A DNA stretch of 5,408 nucleotides from assembly GCA_023443125.1 (NCBI GenBank), contig JAEZVO010000017.1:1-5408 (forward strand), in the 5' to 3' direction. This DNA is from Actinomycetes bacterium. GTDB lineage: Bacteria > Actinomycetota > Actinomycetes > Propionibacteriales > Propionibacteriaceae. Positions 1 to 5,282 of the stretch are shown here, in pieces. Under the pieces are notes generated by a model. The model was given only the letters and a program-made list of their open reading frames with translations. It did not search any database and was not told the DNA's origin. Within the stretch, counting starts at the first letter, position 1, and each line of letters begins with the position of its first letter. Made by a program: the position numbers and the translations under genes.

Positions 1-350
1 TGGCGTCGCTCGACCTCTTCGTACACACCGGCGAGCTGGAGACCTTCTGTCAGGCCATCCAGGAAGCGAAGGCATCCGGTCTGCCGGTGATCGCGCCCCG
101 TCGCGGCGGGCCGATCGACCTCGTCGATCATTCGCGCACAGGCTGGCTTTACGCGCCCGGCGATTTGCAGGCGATGCGGGGCCACGTGCTCGACCTCATC
201 GGCGACGACGCCAAGCGCGCCGCGTTCGCCTCCGCCGCCCGCGAATCCACGCTGAGCCGCACCTGGCGCAACGTATGCGGCGAGCTCGTGGGGCACTACG
301 AGAAAGTCATCGGCATGACTGTGCGTGGGGGAAGGGCGCTCGCTGGCTGA
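1..350 (+). CDS. Glycosyltransferase family 4, C-terminal part (mannosyltransferase-like), 5' truncated
   Basis: This is the last 115 codons of a gene cut by the window edge; the first whole codon is at base 3 and the stop is TGA at 348-350. The visible part is the nucleotide-sugar-binding half of a GT-B fold enzyme. It starts in the strand before the conserved loop (LDLFVHTG) and continues into the GT4 E-x7-E motif: ETFCQAIQE, with glutamates at visible residues 13 and 21. It then runs through SGLPVIAPRRGGPIDLVDH and a GWLY turn to the closing helix. Retaining GT4 enzymes use the E-x7-E glutamates around the donor sugar nucleotide. The HTGxxETF...QEAxASGLPVxAPxxGGPxDLV wording matches what I remember of actinobacterial GDP-mannose-dependent alpha-mannosyltransferases (MgtA/PimB type), which build mannosylated membrane lipids at the cytoplasmic face. 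The family is secure. The exact donor and acceptor are inferred, because the acceptor-binding N-terminal half is missing. It looks like the end of its own unit, with an 88-nt gap before the helicase. Confidence 0.88.
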   Translation, partial: ASLDLFVHTGELETFCQAIQEAKASGLPVIAPRRGGPIDLVDHSRTGWLYAPGDLQAMRGHVLDLIGDDAKRAAFASAARESTLSRTWRNVCGELVGHYEKVIGMTVRGGRALAG

Positions 351-359
351 CAGCGACGA

Positions 360-389
360 TTGGTGAGCGCGGGCGAAAGCGCCTAAGCT
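360..389 (+). promoter_or_regulatory. Possible promoter for the helicase gene
   Basis: TTGGTG at 360-365 could be a -35 element and TAAGCT at 384-389 a -10 element of the actinobacterial TAnnnT form, separated by 18 nt. Transcription would begin near 396 and leave a leader of about 43 nt. The -10 shares the pattern cCTAnnnT with the stronger candidate before the GNAT-tsaE gene (CCTAGGAT). Matches to consensus are partial, so this is an inference. Confidence 0.35.
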
Positions 390-397
390 GACTTGGT

Positions 398-411
398 TCA
401 CGTTTTCGTGG
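398..411 (+). other. Small hairpin in the helicase leader
   Basis: CACG (399-402) and CGTG (407-410) form a perfect 4-bp stem around a TTTT loop; T398 and G411 could add a wobble pair. A pyrimidine-rich stretch (CTCTTTCCTCC, 412-422) follows. It lies between the putative transcription start and the helicase start codon. It could be a leader structure, or a weak terminator for the upstream glycosyltransferase. A stem this short is also easily met by chance. Confidence 0.25.
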
Positions 412-438
412 CTCTTTCCTCCTACCGATAGGTTGCCC

Positions 439-2202
439 ATGGCCCGCGGTCCCAAATCCCATCACGCAGACGGCACACCCAAGAAGCGGTGGACCGCCGA
501 GCAGCGCGCTGCTCGCGGGCGCGCGCCGCGCCGTCGAGGCGGGCGACGCGACGACGACTTCCCGCCGCGCAATCGCGCCGAACGTCGCGCCCAGCAGTTC
601 GCTGATCAGGGCGGCCGTTCGTCGGATAGCCGTGCCGCTAGCCAGCAGCAACCGAAACAGCGCCCGCGCCCGGACAACCCGAAGCAGCGCTGGGAAAAAT
701 CGAAACAGCGCCCCGAGCACCCCGCCAAGCGCGGTGGCACCAAGGGCAACACCAAGAACAAGCACAACGCCAAGCCATGGGACAAGCCCAAGAAACCGTG
801 GGACAAACCCAAGCAGCGCTGGGATAAGCCCAAGAAACAGTGGGACAAGCCTCGTCGCGAGGTTGAGCGCCCGGAGCCAGACCAGATGGACTGGGAGGCC
901 AAGACCGTCCAGGCCGAGGTGGGCGTCGTGAACGGCTTCACCGAGCTGGGCGTGGCCGACGAGATCGTCGGCGTGCTCGCGGCCGAGGGCATCACGCAGC
1001 CCTTCGCGATCCAGGAAGCCACCATCCGCGACGCGCTCGAGGGTCGCGACGTGCTCGGACGCGCCCGCACCGGCTCCGGCAAGACGTTGGCGTTCGGCCT
1101 GCCGCTGCTCACTCGTTTGTCGGCTACCGGCGGTCGCGGGCCGCGCGCAGTCATCCTCAGTCCGACGCGCGAGCTCGCCCTGCAAATCGCGGACAATCTC
1201 GCCCCGCTCGCCGCCTCGGTCGGATTGTCGCTCACGCTCGTCGCGGGCGGCATGAGCTACAACCCGCAGATCAAGGCATTCGCGCGTGGCGTCGACGTCG
1301 TCGTCGCCACTCCGGGCCGCCTCATCGACCTCATGCAGCAAGGCGCTGCCGACCTCGGCAACGTCGAAATCACCGTGCTCGACGAGGCCGACCACATGGC
1401 CGAGATGGGGTTCACCGACGAAGTCACGGCCATTCTCGACGCCACCCCCGAGCGCGGACAGCGCCTCCTGTTCTCGGCAACCCTTGACGCCGCGGTCGAC
1501 CGCATCGTCGAGCGCTACCTCACCGACCCCATCACGCACGAGGTGGATTCCGGGCAGGTATCGGTGACGTCGATGACCCACCTCGCGCTGCAGACGAAGC
1601 CCCACGACAAACTCGCAGTTACCGCCGAACTCGCGTCGCGCGACGGCCGCACCGTCGTGTTCGCGCGCACCCAGAAGGGCACCGACCGAATCGCCGGGCA
1701 GTTGCGCGCCGCCGGCGTGATGGCGGGCGCGTTGCACGGTGGCCTCACCCAGGGCGCCCGCGCGCGCATCCTCGCCGCATTCAAATCCGGTGATGTGCCC
1801 GTGCTCGTCGCTACCGACGTCGCGGCAAGGGGGATTCACGTCGACGACGTGAGCCTCGTCGTGCAAATGGATCCGCCCCGCGATGCCAAGGACTATCTGC
1901 ACCGGGCCGGCCGCACTGCCCGCGCCGGCACGGCGGGCACCGTCGCCACGGTGGTGCTCCCGCACCAGCGCAAGCTCATGCGCCGCATCCTCGGGCAAGC
2001 AGGCGTGGAGGCGCGCAATGTGGAGGCTGCGCCCGGCGACGCCACCGTCGCCGAACTCACCGGTGCCAAGCCCGCGTCGGGGGTTGCCGTCGAGGAATCG
2101 GCGTTCTTCGACCTCATCAAGCCGAAGCAGCACGCCCGCCGATCCGGCCCACGCAAGCCAGGCTTCTACGGGCGGCCCCGCAGGCCGAGGGGGCGGCGGT
2201 GA
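439..2202 (+). CDS. DEAD-box ATP-dependent RNA helicase with basic, repetitive N-terminal extension
   Basis: This 587-residue protein is a superfamily 2 RNA helicase that uses ATP to unwind or remodel RNA duplexes in the cytoplasm. The motif set is complete: upstream F167 and Q motif Q192 (PFAIQ), motif I ARTGSGKT (209-216), Ia PTRELALQ (242-249), Ib TPGR (291-294), motif II DEAD (315-318), motif III SAT (346-348), motif V ATDVAARGI (458-466) and motif VI HRAGRTAR (488-495). About 160 residues before the core are rich in R, K, Q, P and W and look disordered. They hold four tandem WDKPK heptads at residues 114-141. The C-terminus is a short Arg/Lys/Pro tail. It is RhlE/CsdA-like in core but has no recognisable DbpA-type RNA-binding domain. 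ATG at 439 is preferred over the in-frame TTG at 433, because the only SD-like bases (AGG, 430-432) sit 6 nt before the ATG but directly abut the TTG. The biological role (ribosome assembly, mRNA decay or cold adaptation) cannot be decided from sequence. Confidence 0.95.
   Translation: MARGPKSHHADGTPKKRWTAEQRAARGRAPRRRGGRRDDDFPPRNRAERRAQQFADQGGRSSDSRAASQQQPKQRPRPDNPKQRWEKSKQRPEHPAKRGGTKGNTKNKHNAKPWDKPKKPWDKPKQRWDKPKKQWDKPRREVERPEPDQMDWEAKTVQAEVGVVNGFTELGVADEIVGVLAAEGITQPFAIQEATIRDALEGRDVLGRARTGSGKTLAFGLPLLTRLSATGGRGPRAVILSPTRELALQIADNLAPLAASVGLSLTLVAGGMSYNPQIKAFARGVDVVVATPGRLIDLMQQGAADLGNVEITVLDEADHMAEMGFTDEVTAILDATPERGQRLLFSATLDAAVDRIVERYLTDPITHEVDSGQVSVTSMTHLALQTKPHDKLAVTAELASRDGRTVVFARTQKGTDRIAGQLRAAGVMAGALHGGLTQGARARILAAFKSGDVPVLVATDVAARGIHVDDVSLVVQMDPPRDAKDYLHRAGRTARAGTAGTVATVVLPHQRKLMRRILGQAGVEARNVEAAPGDATVAELTGAKPASGVAVEESAFFDLIKPKQHARRSGPRKPGFYGRPRRPRGRR
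778..861 (+). repeat. Four tandem 21-bp coding repeats (WDKPK heptads)
   Basis: Four consecutive in-frame 21-bp units begin with TGG at 778, 799, 820 and 841 and encode WDKPKKP, WDKPKQR, WDKPKKQ and WDKPRRE. The W-D-K-P core is invariant, while third codon positions differ between copies (AAG/AAA, GAC/GAT, CCC/CCT). The array is therefore not a fresh slippage product, and the peptide pattern seems to have been kept. A degenerate relative, WEKSKQR, is encoded at 691-711. The repeat lies in the basic N-terminal tail of the DEAD-box helicase and probably acts as a positively charged RNA- or ribosome-binding tail with regularly spaced tryptophans; that function is inferred. Confidence 0.9.
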
Positions 2203-2219
2203 ACCCGTCGGGCACGCAG

Positions 2220-2248
2220 TTGGGACACACTCGGTATACGCCTAGGAT
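2220..2248 (+). promoter_or_regulatory. Probable promoter of the GNAT-tsaE/tsaB/rimI/tsaD operon
   Basis: TTGGGA (2220-2225) matches the -35 consensus at four of six bases. TAGGAT (2243-2248) matches the -10 consensus at four of six, including the TA...T that matters most in actinobacteria. The spacer is exactly 17 nt. The predicted transcription start falls around 2254-2257, only a few bases before the ATG at 2260, so the mRNA would have almost no leader. AGGA at 2244-2247, inside the -10, is the only SD-like sequence, 12 nt from the ATG. It would not be transcribed from this promoter. Confidence 0.6.
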
Positions 2249-2259
2249 CGGTAGCTGAC

Positions 2260-3177
2260 ATGAGTATTTCCCTTCGTTTCGCCGAGCCATCGGACGCCGA
2301 GGCGCTCCACTCGGTGATCCGCGAGGCCTTCGCTGCCCGCCCGCCCGTCGATCCGCCGGCCGCCGCGCTGTCCGACACCGTCGAGAGCGTGCGAGACGCC
2401 ATCGAGGCGGGCTACGGCATCCTGCTGGAGCGCGACGGCACCCCCATCGCGGGGCTGCTGGTCGCCGTCGACGGCGATACCGCCAAGCTGTGTCGCGTGA
2501 GCGTGGTGCCCGCAGCCGCAGGTTCCGGCGTCGGATTCCAGATGGTGTCTGCCGCATTCGTTGCGCTTGCTGACTTGGGGTTTCGCCGGGTGGAGGCGGT
2601 TGCGCGCCACGAATTTCCCCACAACATCGCGTGGTGGGAGCGCGCGGGCTTCGTGCAGCGTCGTCCCACGGAGAACGGCGTCGTACTGGCGCGCGCGCTG
2701 CCCGTCGCTGTGCAAGTGCCCGACGCCGACGCCATGCGTCGCCTCGGCAGGCAGCTCGCCCAAGTGCTGCGCGCGGGCGACGTGATCGTCGCGACGGGGG
2801 AGCTCGGCGCGGGCAAGACCACCCTCGCGCAGGGCATCGGTGAAGGCCTCGACGTGGACGGCCCGGTGATTTCGCCCACCTTCGTGCTGTCCAGAATCCA
2901 CCCACCGCGCGGGTCCGGCCCTGGCCTGGTGCACGTCGACGCCTACCGCCTCAGCTCAGCTGACGAGCTGGCCGACATCGACCTCCAGAGCACGCTCGCC
3001 ACGTCGGTGACGCTGGTGGAATGGGGCGCTGGCTTGGCGGAATGGCTGAGCGACGAGCCACTCGCAATCGACATCCAACGCAGCGACGACCCCGCCGACG
3101 ACCAACGCACCGTTTACCTTGCGGGGATCGGCCAGCGGTGGGCCGACGTCCTCGACCAGTTCCGGGAGTTCGCATGA
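2260..3177 (+). CDS. tsaE: GNAT acetyltransferase domain fused to TsaE, t6A tRNA-modification ATPase
   Basis: This 305-residue protein has two parts. Residues about 5-146 form a GNAT fold: LRFAEPSDAEAL start, motif A region VSVVPAAAGSGVGF (81-93), and NIAWWERAGF (122-131). Residues about 150-305 are a full TsaE (YjeE) domain with Walker A GELGAGKTT (180-188), SPTFVL (205-210), HVDAYRL (225-231) and VEWG (253-256). TsaE hydrolyses ATP to drive turnover of the TsaB-TsaD complex that places threonylcarbamoyl on A37 of ANN-decoding tRNAs. The TsaE assignment is firm from motifs and from the tsaB, rimI and tsaD neighbours. The GNAT substrate is unknown. The Arg/Gln normally seen in the Q/R-x-x-G-x-G/A acetyl-CoA loop is Ala87 here, and the usual motif B tyrosine is Trp126, so acetylation activity is uncertain. 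ATG 2260 begins right at the GNAT fold and just after a promoter. Its stop overlaps the tsaB start by 4 nt. Confidence 0.93.
   Translation: MSISLRFAEPSDAEALHSVIREAFAARPPVDPPAAALSDTVESVRDAIEAGYGILLERDGTPIAGLLVAVDGDTAKLCRVSVVPAAAGSGVGFQMVSAAFVALADLGFRRVEAVARHEFPHNIAWWERAGFVQRRPTENGVVLARALPVAVQVPDADAMRRLGRQLAQVLRAGDVIVATGELGAGKTTLAQGIGEGLDVDGPVISPTFVLSRIHPPRGSGPGLVHVDAYRLSSADELADIDLQSTLATSVTLVEWGAGLAEWLSDEPLAIDIQRSDDPADDQRTVYLAGIGQRWADVLDQFREFA
3164..3168 (+). promoter_or_regulatory. Ribosome binding site for tsaB
   Basis: GGGAG lies 5 nt before the ATG at 3174, inside the last codons of the GNAT-tsaE gene. It supports that start over the longer upstream reading in the same frame, which would overlap the TsaE domain by about 150 nt. 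Confidence 0.6.
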
Positions 3178-3806
3178 TTACCCTCGCCATCGACACCTCG
3201 CACCACGTGGCCGTCGGCATCGCCCGCGACGGAGAGCCCGGGCCGTCGACGGTGGTCGCCGACGCGCGCGCTCACGTCGAGCAGCTCATGCCGTCGGTGC
3301 AGCAGGTCTGCGCCGAGATGGGCGTGGCGCTCACCGACGTCGACGAGTTCGTCGTCGGCATGGGCCCTGGCCCCTACACCGGCCTGCGGGTGGGCATCGC
3401 GACGGGCGCCACGCTCGCCGCAGTCGGGGGGCGGGCGTTGCGCCGCGTGTGCTCGCTCGACGCCATCGCGCTCGCCGTGGATGCACAGGGCGAGTTCCTC
3501 GTCGCCTCCGATGCCCGTCGCAAGGAGCTGTTCTGGGCGCGCTACGTCGACGGTGTTCGCGACGGTGAGCCCCAGGTGGGCACCCCCGACACCCTCCCGC
3601 GCGTCCCCGTCTACGGCGATATTCCCGACGAATACCGTAGCCAAGTGGAATTCGCCGGCCCCGTGTCCCTCGACGCGGCCATCCTCGCCGCACGCCACAG
3701 CCAGCTGCCCACAGCGGGGGAGGAGCCGTACTATCTGCGCGCCGCGGACGCGACGGTGCCCGGCAAGCCCAAGTCGGTGCTTCCCCGGTTGAAAGTGCAG
3801 CGATGA
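3174..3806 (+). CDS. tsaB: TsaB, t6A biosynthesis complex scaffold subunit
   Basis: This 210-residue protein is an ASKHA-fold relative of TsaD. It begins MITLAIDTS (nucleotide-binding strand, D7-T8-S9) and carries the family signature GPGPYTGLRVG at 64-74. The C-terminal part ends in YYLRAADATVPGKPK, also typical of TsaB. In bacteria TsaB pairs with TsaD and lets TsaE dock; it is structural rather than catalytic and lacks the metal-binding histidines found in TsaD. The length is normal for the shorter actinobacterial TsaB proteins, somewhat less than the Escherichia coli form. ATG 3174 is chosen because it has a GGGAG site 5 nt upstream and starts exactly at the conserved strand. The gene overlaps both neighbours by 4 nt (ATGA at 3174 and at 3803), which suggests translational coupling and matched production with TsaE and RimI. 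RimI is separate here rather than fused to TsaB as in some other actinobacteria. Confidence 0.95.
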   Translation: MITLAIDTSHHVAVGIARDGEPGPSTVVADARAHVEQLMPSVQQVCAEMGVALTDVDEFVVGMGPGPYTGLRVGIATGATLAAVGGRALRRVCSLDAIALAVDAQGEFLVASDARRKELFWARYVDGVRDGEPQVGTPDTLPRVPVYGDIPDEYRSQVEFAGPVSLDAAILAARHSQLPTAGEEPYYLRAADATVPGKPKSVLPRLKVQR

Positions 3807-4228
3807 AGTCCGTCGTCGCAACCCTCGACGATCTGCCGGAGATCGTCGAACTCGAAGCGTGCTTCCCGACGAAGGAGCGCTGGAGCGAAACCTCGTGGGC
3901 GCAGGAGCTCCGGGGTTCACGCCGCACCACACTCGTCGCGAGAGATGTGCGGCTGCTCGGCGTCATCACGTTCCAAGACATGGGCGAAGCAGCAGACCTG
4001 AACCGCATCGTCGTGCGCCCCGATGCGCGCCGTCAAGGCGTTGCCGACGCGCTCATGCAGGCGGGGCTGGGCGCGGTGGGTAAGCGCTGCCTGCTGGAGG
4101 TGCGCGACGACAACCTGCCCGCCGTCGAGTTGTATCGCAAGCACGGTTTTTCGATGATCCACCGTCGAAACGATTACTACGGCGCGGGGGCCGACGCGCT
4201 GGTAATGGAGAGGAACTGCAAACCATGA
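3803..4228 (+). CDS. rimI: RimI, ribosomal protein bS18 N-alpha-acetyltransferase
   Basis: This 141-residue, single-domain GNAT enzyme moves acetyl from acetyl-CoA to the N-terminal amine of ribosomal protein bS18, and in some bacteria of other proteins. The acetyl-CoA pyrophosphate loop is intact: LNRIVVRPDARRQGVADAL, with R77-Q78-G79-V80-A81. It is followed by LLEVRDDNLPAVELYRKHGF (97-116), the RimI hallmark. E99 and Y111 have the same 12-residue spacing as the catalytic glutamate and tyrosine described for enterobacterial RimI. The C-terminal RRNDYYG...DALVMER block is also diagnostic. The length is close to the usual 140-160. The start ATG 3803 overlaps the tsaB stop by 4 nt, with only weak purines (GAAAG, 3791-3795) upstream, so translation probably depends on termination of tsaB. 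Substrate assignment follows the family and has not been shown here. Confidence 0.93.
   Translation: MKSVVATLDDLPEIVELEACFPTKERWSETSWAQELRGSRRTTLVARDVRLLGVITFQDMGEAADLNRIVVRPDARRQGVADALMQAGLGAVGKRCLLEVRDDNLPAVELYRKHGFSMIHRRNDYYGAGADALVMERNCKP
4207..4214 (+). promoter_or_regulatory. Ribosome binding site for tsaD
   Basis: GGAGAGGA within the end of rimI lies 10 nt before the ATG at 4225. It is the most purine-rich site among the operon's internal junctions and supports that start, which coincides with the conserved TsaD N-terminus. Confidence 0.55.
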
Positions 4229-5271
4229 GCGAGCCGTTGATCCTGGGTATCGAATCCTCCTGCGACGAAACCGGCGTCGGTATCGTGCGCGGATCGACGC
4301 TGCTCGCCAACGAGGTGGCGAGTTCGGTGGAGCTCCATGTTCGCTTCGGTGGGGTCGTGCCGGAGGTGGCGAGCCGCGCGCATCTCGCCGCCATCGTGCC
4401 CGCGCTCGAACGCGCCGTGCGCACCGCAGACATCGATCTCGCCGACATCGACGCCGTCGCCGTCACCGCGGGGCCCGGGCTCATGGGTGCGCTCGTGGTG
4501 GGGCTCGCGTCGGCCAAGGCCCTCGCCGCCTATCTCGGCAAGCCGCTCTACGGCGTGAACCACCTCATCGGCCACGTCGCCGTCGATCTGCTCGACCACG
4601 GACCGCTGCCGACGCCGTCGCTGGCCTTGCTCGTCTCGGGCGGCCACACGTCGCTGCTCCACGTGCGTGACATCGCGACGGACGTTACCGAACTCGGGTC
4701 CACCATCGACGACGCCGCCGGCGAGGCCTACGACAAGGTCGCCCGCCTGCTGGGGCTCTCCTACCCCGGCGGGCCAGTGATCGACAAACTCGCGCAGGAG
4801 GGGAACCCGTCGGCTATCCGGTTCCCCCGCGGACTCACGGCTAGGCACGATCTCGAGAAGCACCGGTTCGATTTCTCCTTCTCCGGCCTCAAGACCGCCG
4901 TCGCTCGCTGGGTGGAGCAGCGACGCATCGAAGGCGGGGAGATTCCCGTCGCCGACGTGTGCGCTAGCTTCCAGGAAGCCGTCGCCGACGTGCTGTCGGC
5001 CAAAACTATCGACGCGGCCCGCCACCTGGGCGTCGAATCCATTTTGCTTGGCGGGGGAGTGGCCGCGAACTCGCGACTGCGCATGCTGCTGGCCGAGCGC
5101 GCCGAGGACGCCGGGTTCGAGTTCCGCCGCCCCAGGCCAGGGTTGTGCACCGATAACGGCGCCATGATTGCCGCTGTCGGGGCGCAGGTCGTCGCAGCCG
5201 GGCTCGAACCGAGTGGCCTGGACATCTCTGCACACTCCGGGCTCCCCGTCGAAACGGTGGTCGTGCGCTAG
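4225..5271 (+). CDS. tsaD: TsaD, tRNA N6-adenosine threonylcarbamoyltransferase
   Basis: This 348-residue Kae1/Qri7 family enzyme is the catalytic subunit that transfers threonylcarbamoyl from threonylcarbamoyl-AMP to N6 of A37 in ANN-decoding tRNAs. Conserved blocks in order are: LGIESSCDETG (7-17), FGGVVPEVASRAH (41-53), AGPGLMGAL (82-90), NHLIGH (112-117), LLVSGGHTSL (135-144), TIDDAAGEAYDKVARLLGL (160-178), YPGGP (180-184), FSFSGLKTA (217-225), LGGGVAANSRLR (275-286) and CTDNGAMIA (308-316). H113, H117 and D310 correspond to the metal ligands of the bacterial enzyme (H111, H115 and D300 in E. coli). Length is normal and nothing is missing. The old label O-sialoglycoprotein endopeptidase (Gcp) should not be used. 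ATG 4225 overlaps the rimI stop by 4 nt. It is the last gene of the operon; the stop is TAG at 5269-5271. Confidence 0.97.
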   Translation: MSEPLILGIESSCDETGVGIVRGSTLLANEVASSVELHVRFGGVVPEVASRAHLAAIVPALERAVRTADIDLADIDAVAVTAGPGLMGALVVGLASAKALAAYLGKPLYGVNHLIGHVAVDLLDHGPLPTPSLALLVSGGHTSLLHVRDIATDVTELGSTIDDAAGEAYDKVARLLGLSYPGGPVIDKLAQEGNPSAIRFPRGLTARHDLEKHRFDFSFSGLKTAVARWVEQRRIEGGEIPVADVCASFQEAVADVLSAKTIDAARHLGVESILLGGGVAANSRLRMLLAERAEDAGFEFRRPRPGLCTDNGAMIAAVGAQVVAAGLEPSGLDISAHSGLPVETVVVR

Positions 5272-5282
5272 TCAGCGCCATG
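5262..5282 (+). terminator. Weak hairpin at the tsaD stop codon, possible terminator
   Basis: GCGCT (5265-5269) and AGCGC (5274-5278) form a perfect 5-bp stem around AGTC, overlapping the TAG stop. With C5279 bulged, CGT (5262-5264) and ATG (5280-5282) can add three pairs, one of them G-T. No run of T follows, so it is not a classical intrinsic terminator. Actinobacterial terminators often lack the T-run, so it remains possible. Confidence 0.3.

Noticed and set aside
371..384. GGGCG-AAAG-CGCCT hairpin as terminator of the glycosyltransferase gene
   Set aside because: Stem of four pairs plus one wobble, no T-run afterward, and it overlaps the putative helicase -10; too weak to call.
433..438. 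TTG at 433 as start of the helicase, two residues longer
   Set aside because: The SD-like AGG abuts the TTG directly, whereas ATG 439 has workable spacing and is the stronger codon.
307..2133. A 608-codon open frame on the minus strand opposite the helicase
   Set aside because: Long antisense frames are common in G+C-rich genes. Its translation is compositionally odd with no recognisable motif, while the + strand carries every DEAD-box motif.
2117..2934. Two overlapping long minus-strand frames (about 230-260 codons) opposite GNAT-tsaE
   Set aside because: They are Arg/Ala/Pro-rich shadows without domains; the + strand frame encodes clear GNAT and TsaE motifs.
3021..3173. An upstream in-frame extension of TsaB starting at 3021
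   Set aside because: It would overlap the conserved end of TsaE by about 150 nt, adds an Arg-rich stretch foreign to TsaB, and ignores the SD and ATGA start at 3174.
4177..5235. A 352-codon minus-strand frame opposite tsaD
   Set aside because: It mirrors the codon pattern of tsaD and has no family signature; TsaD is unambiguous on the + strand.
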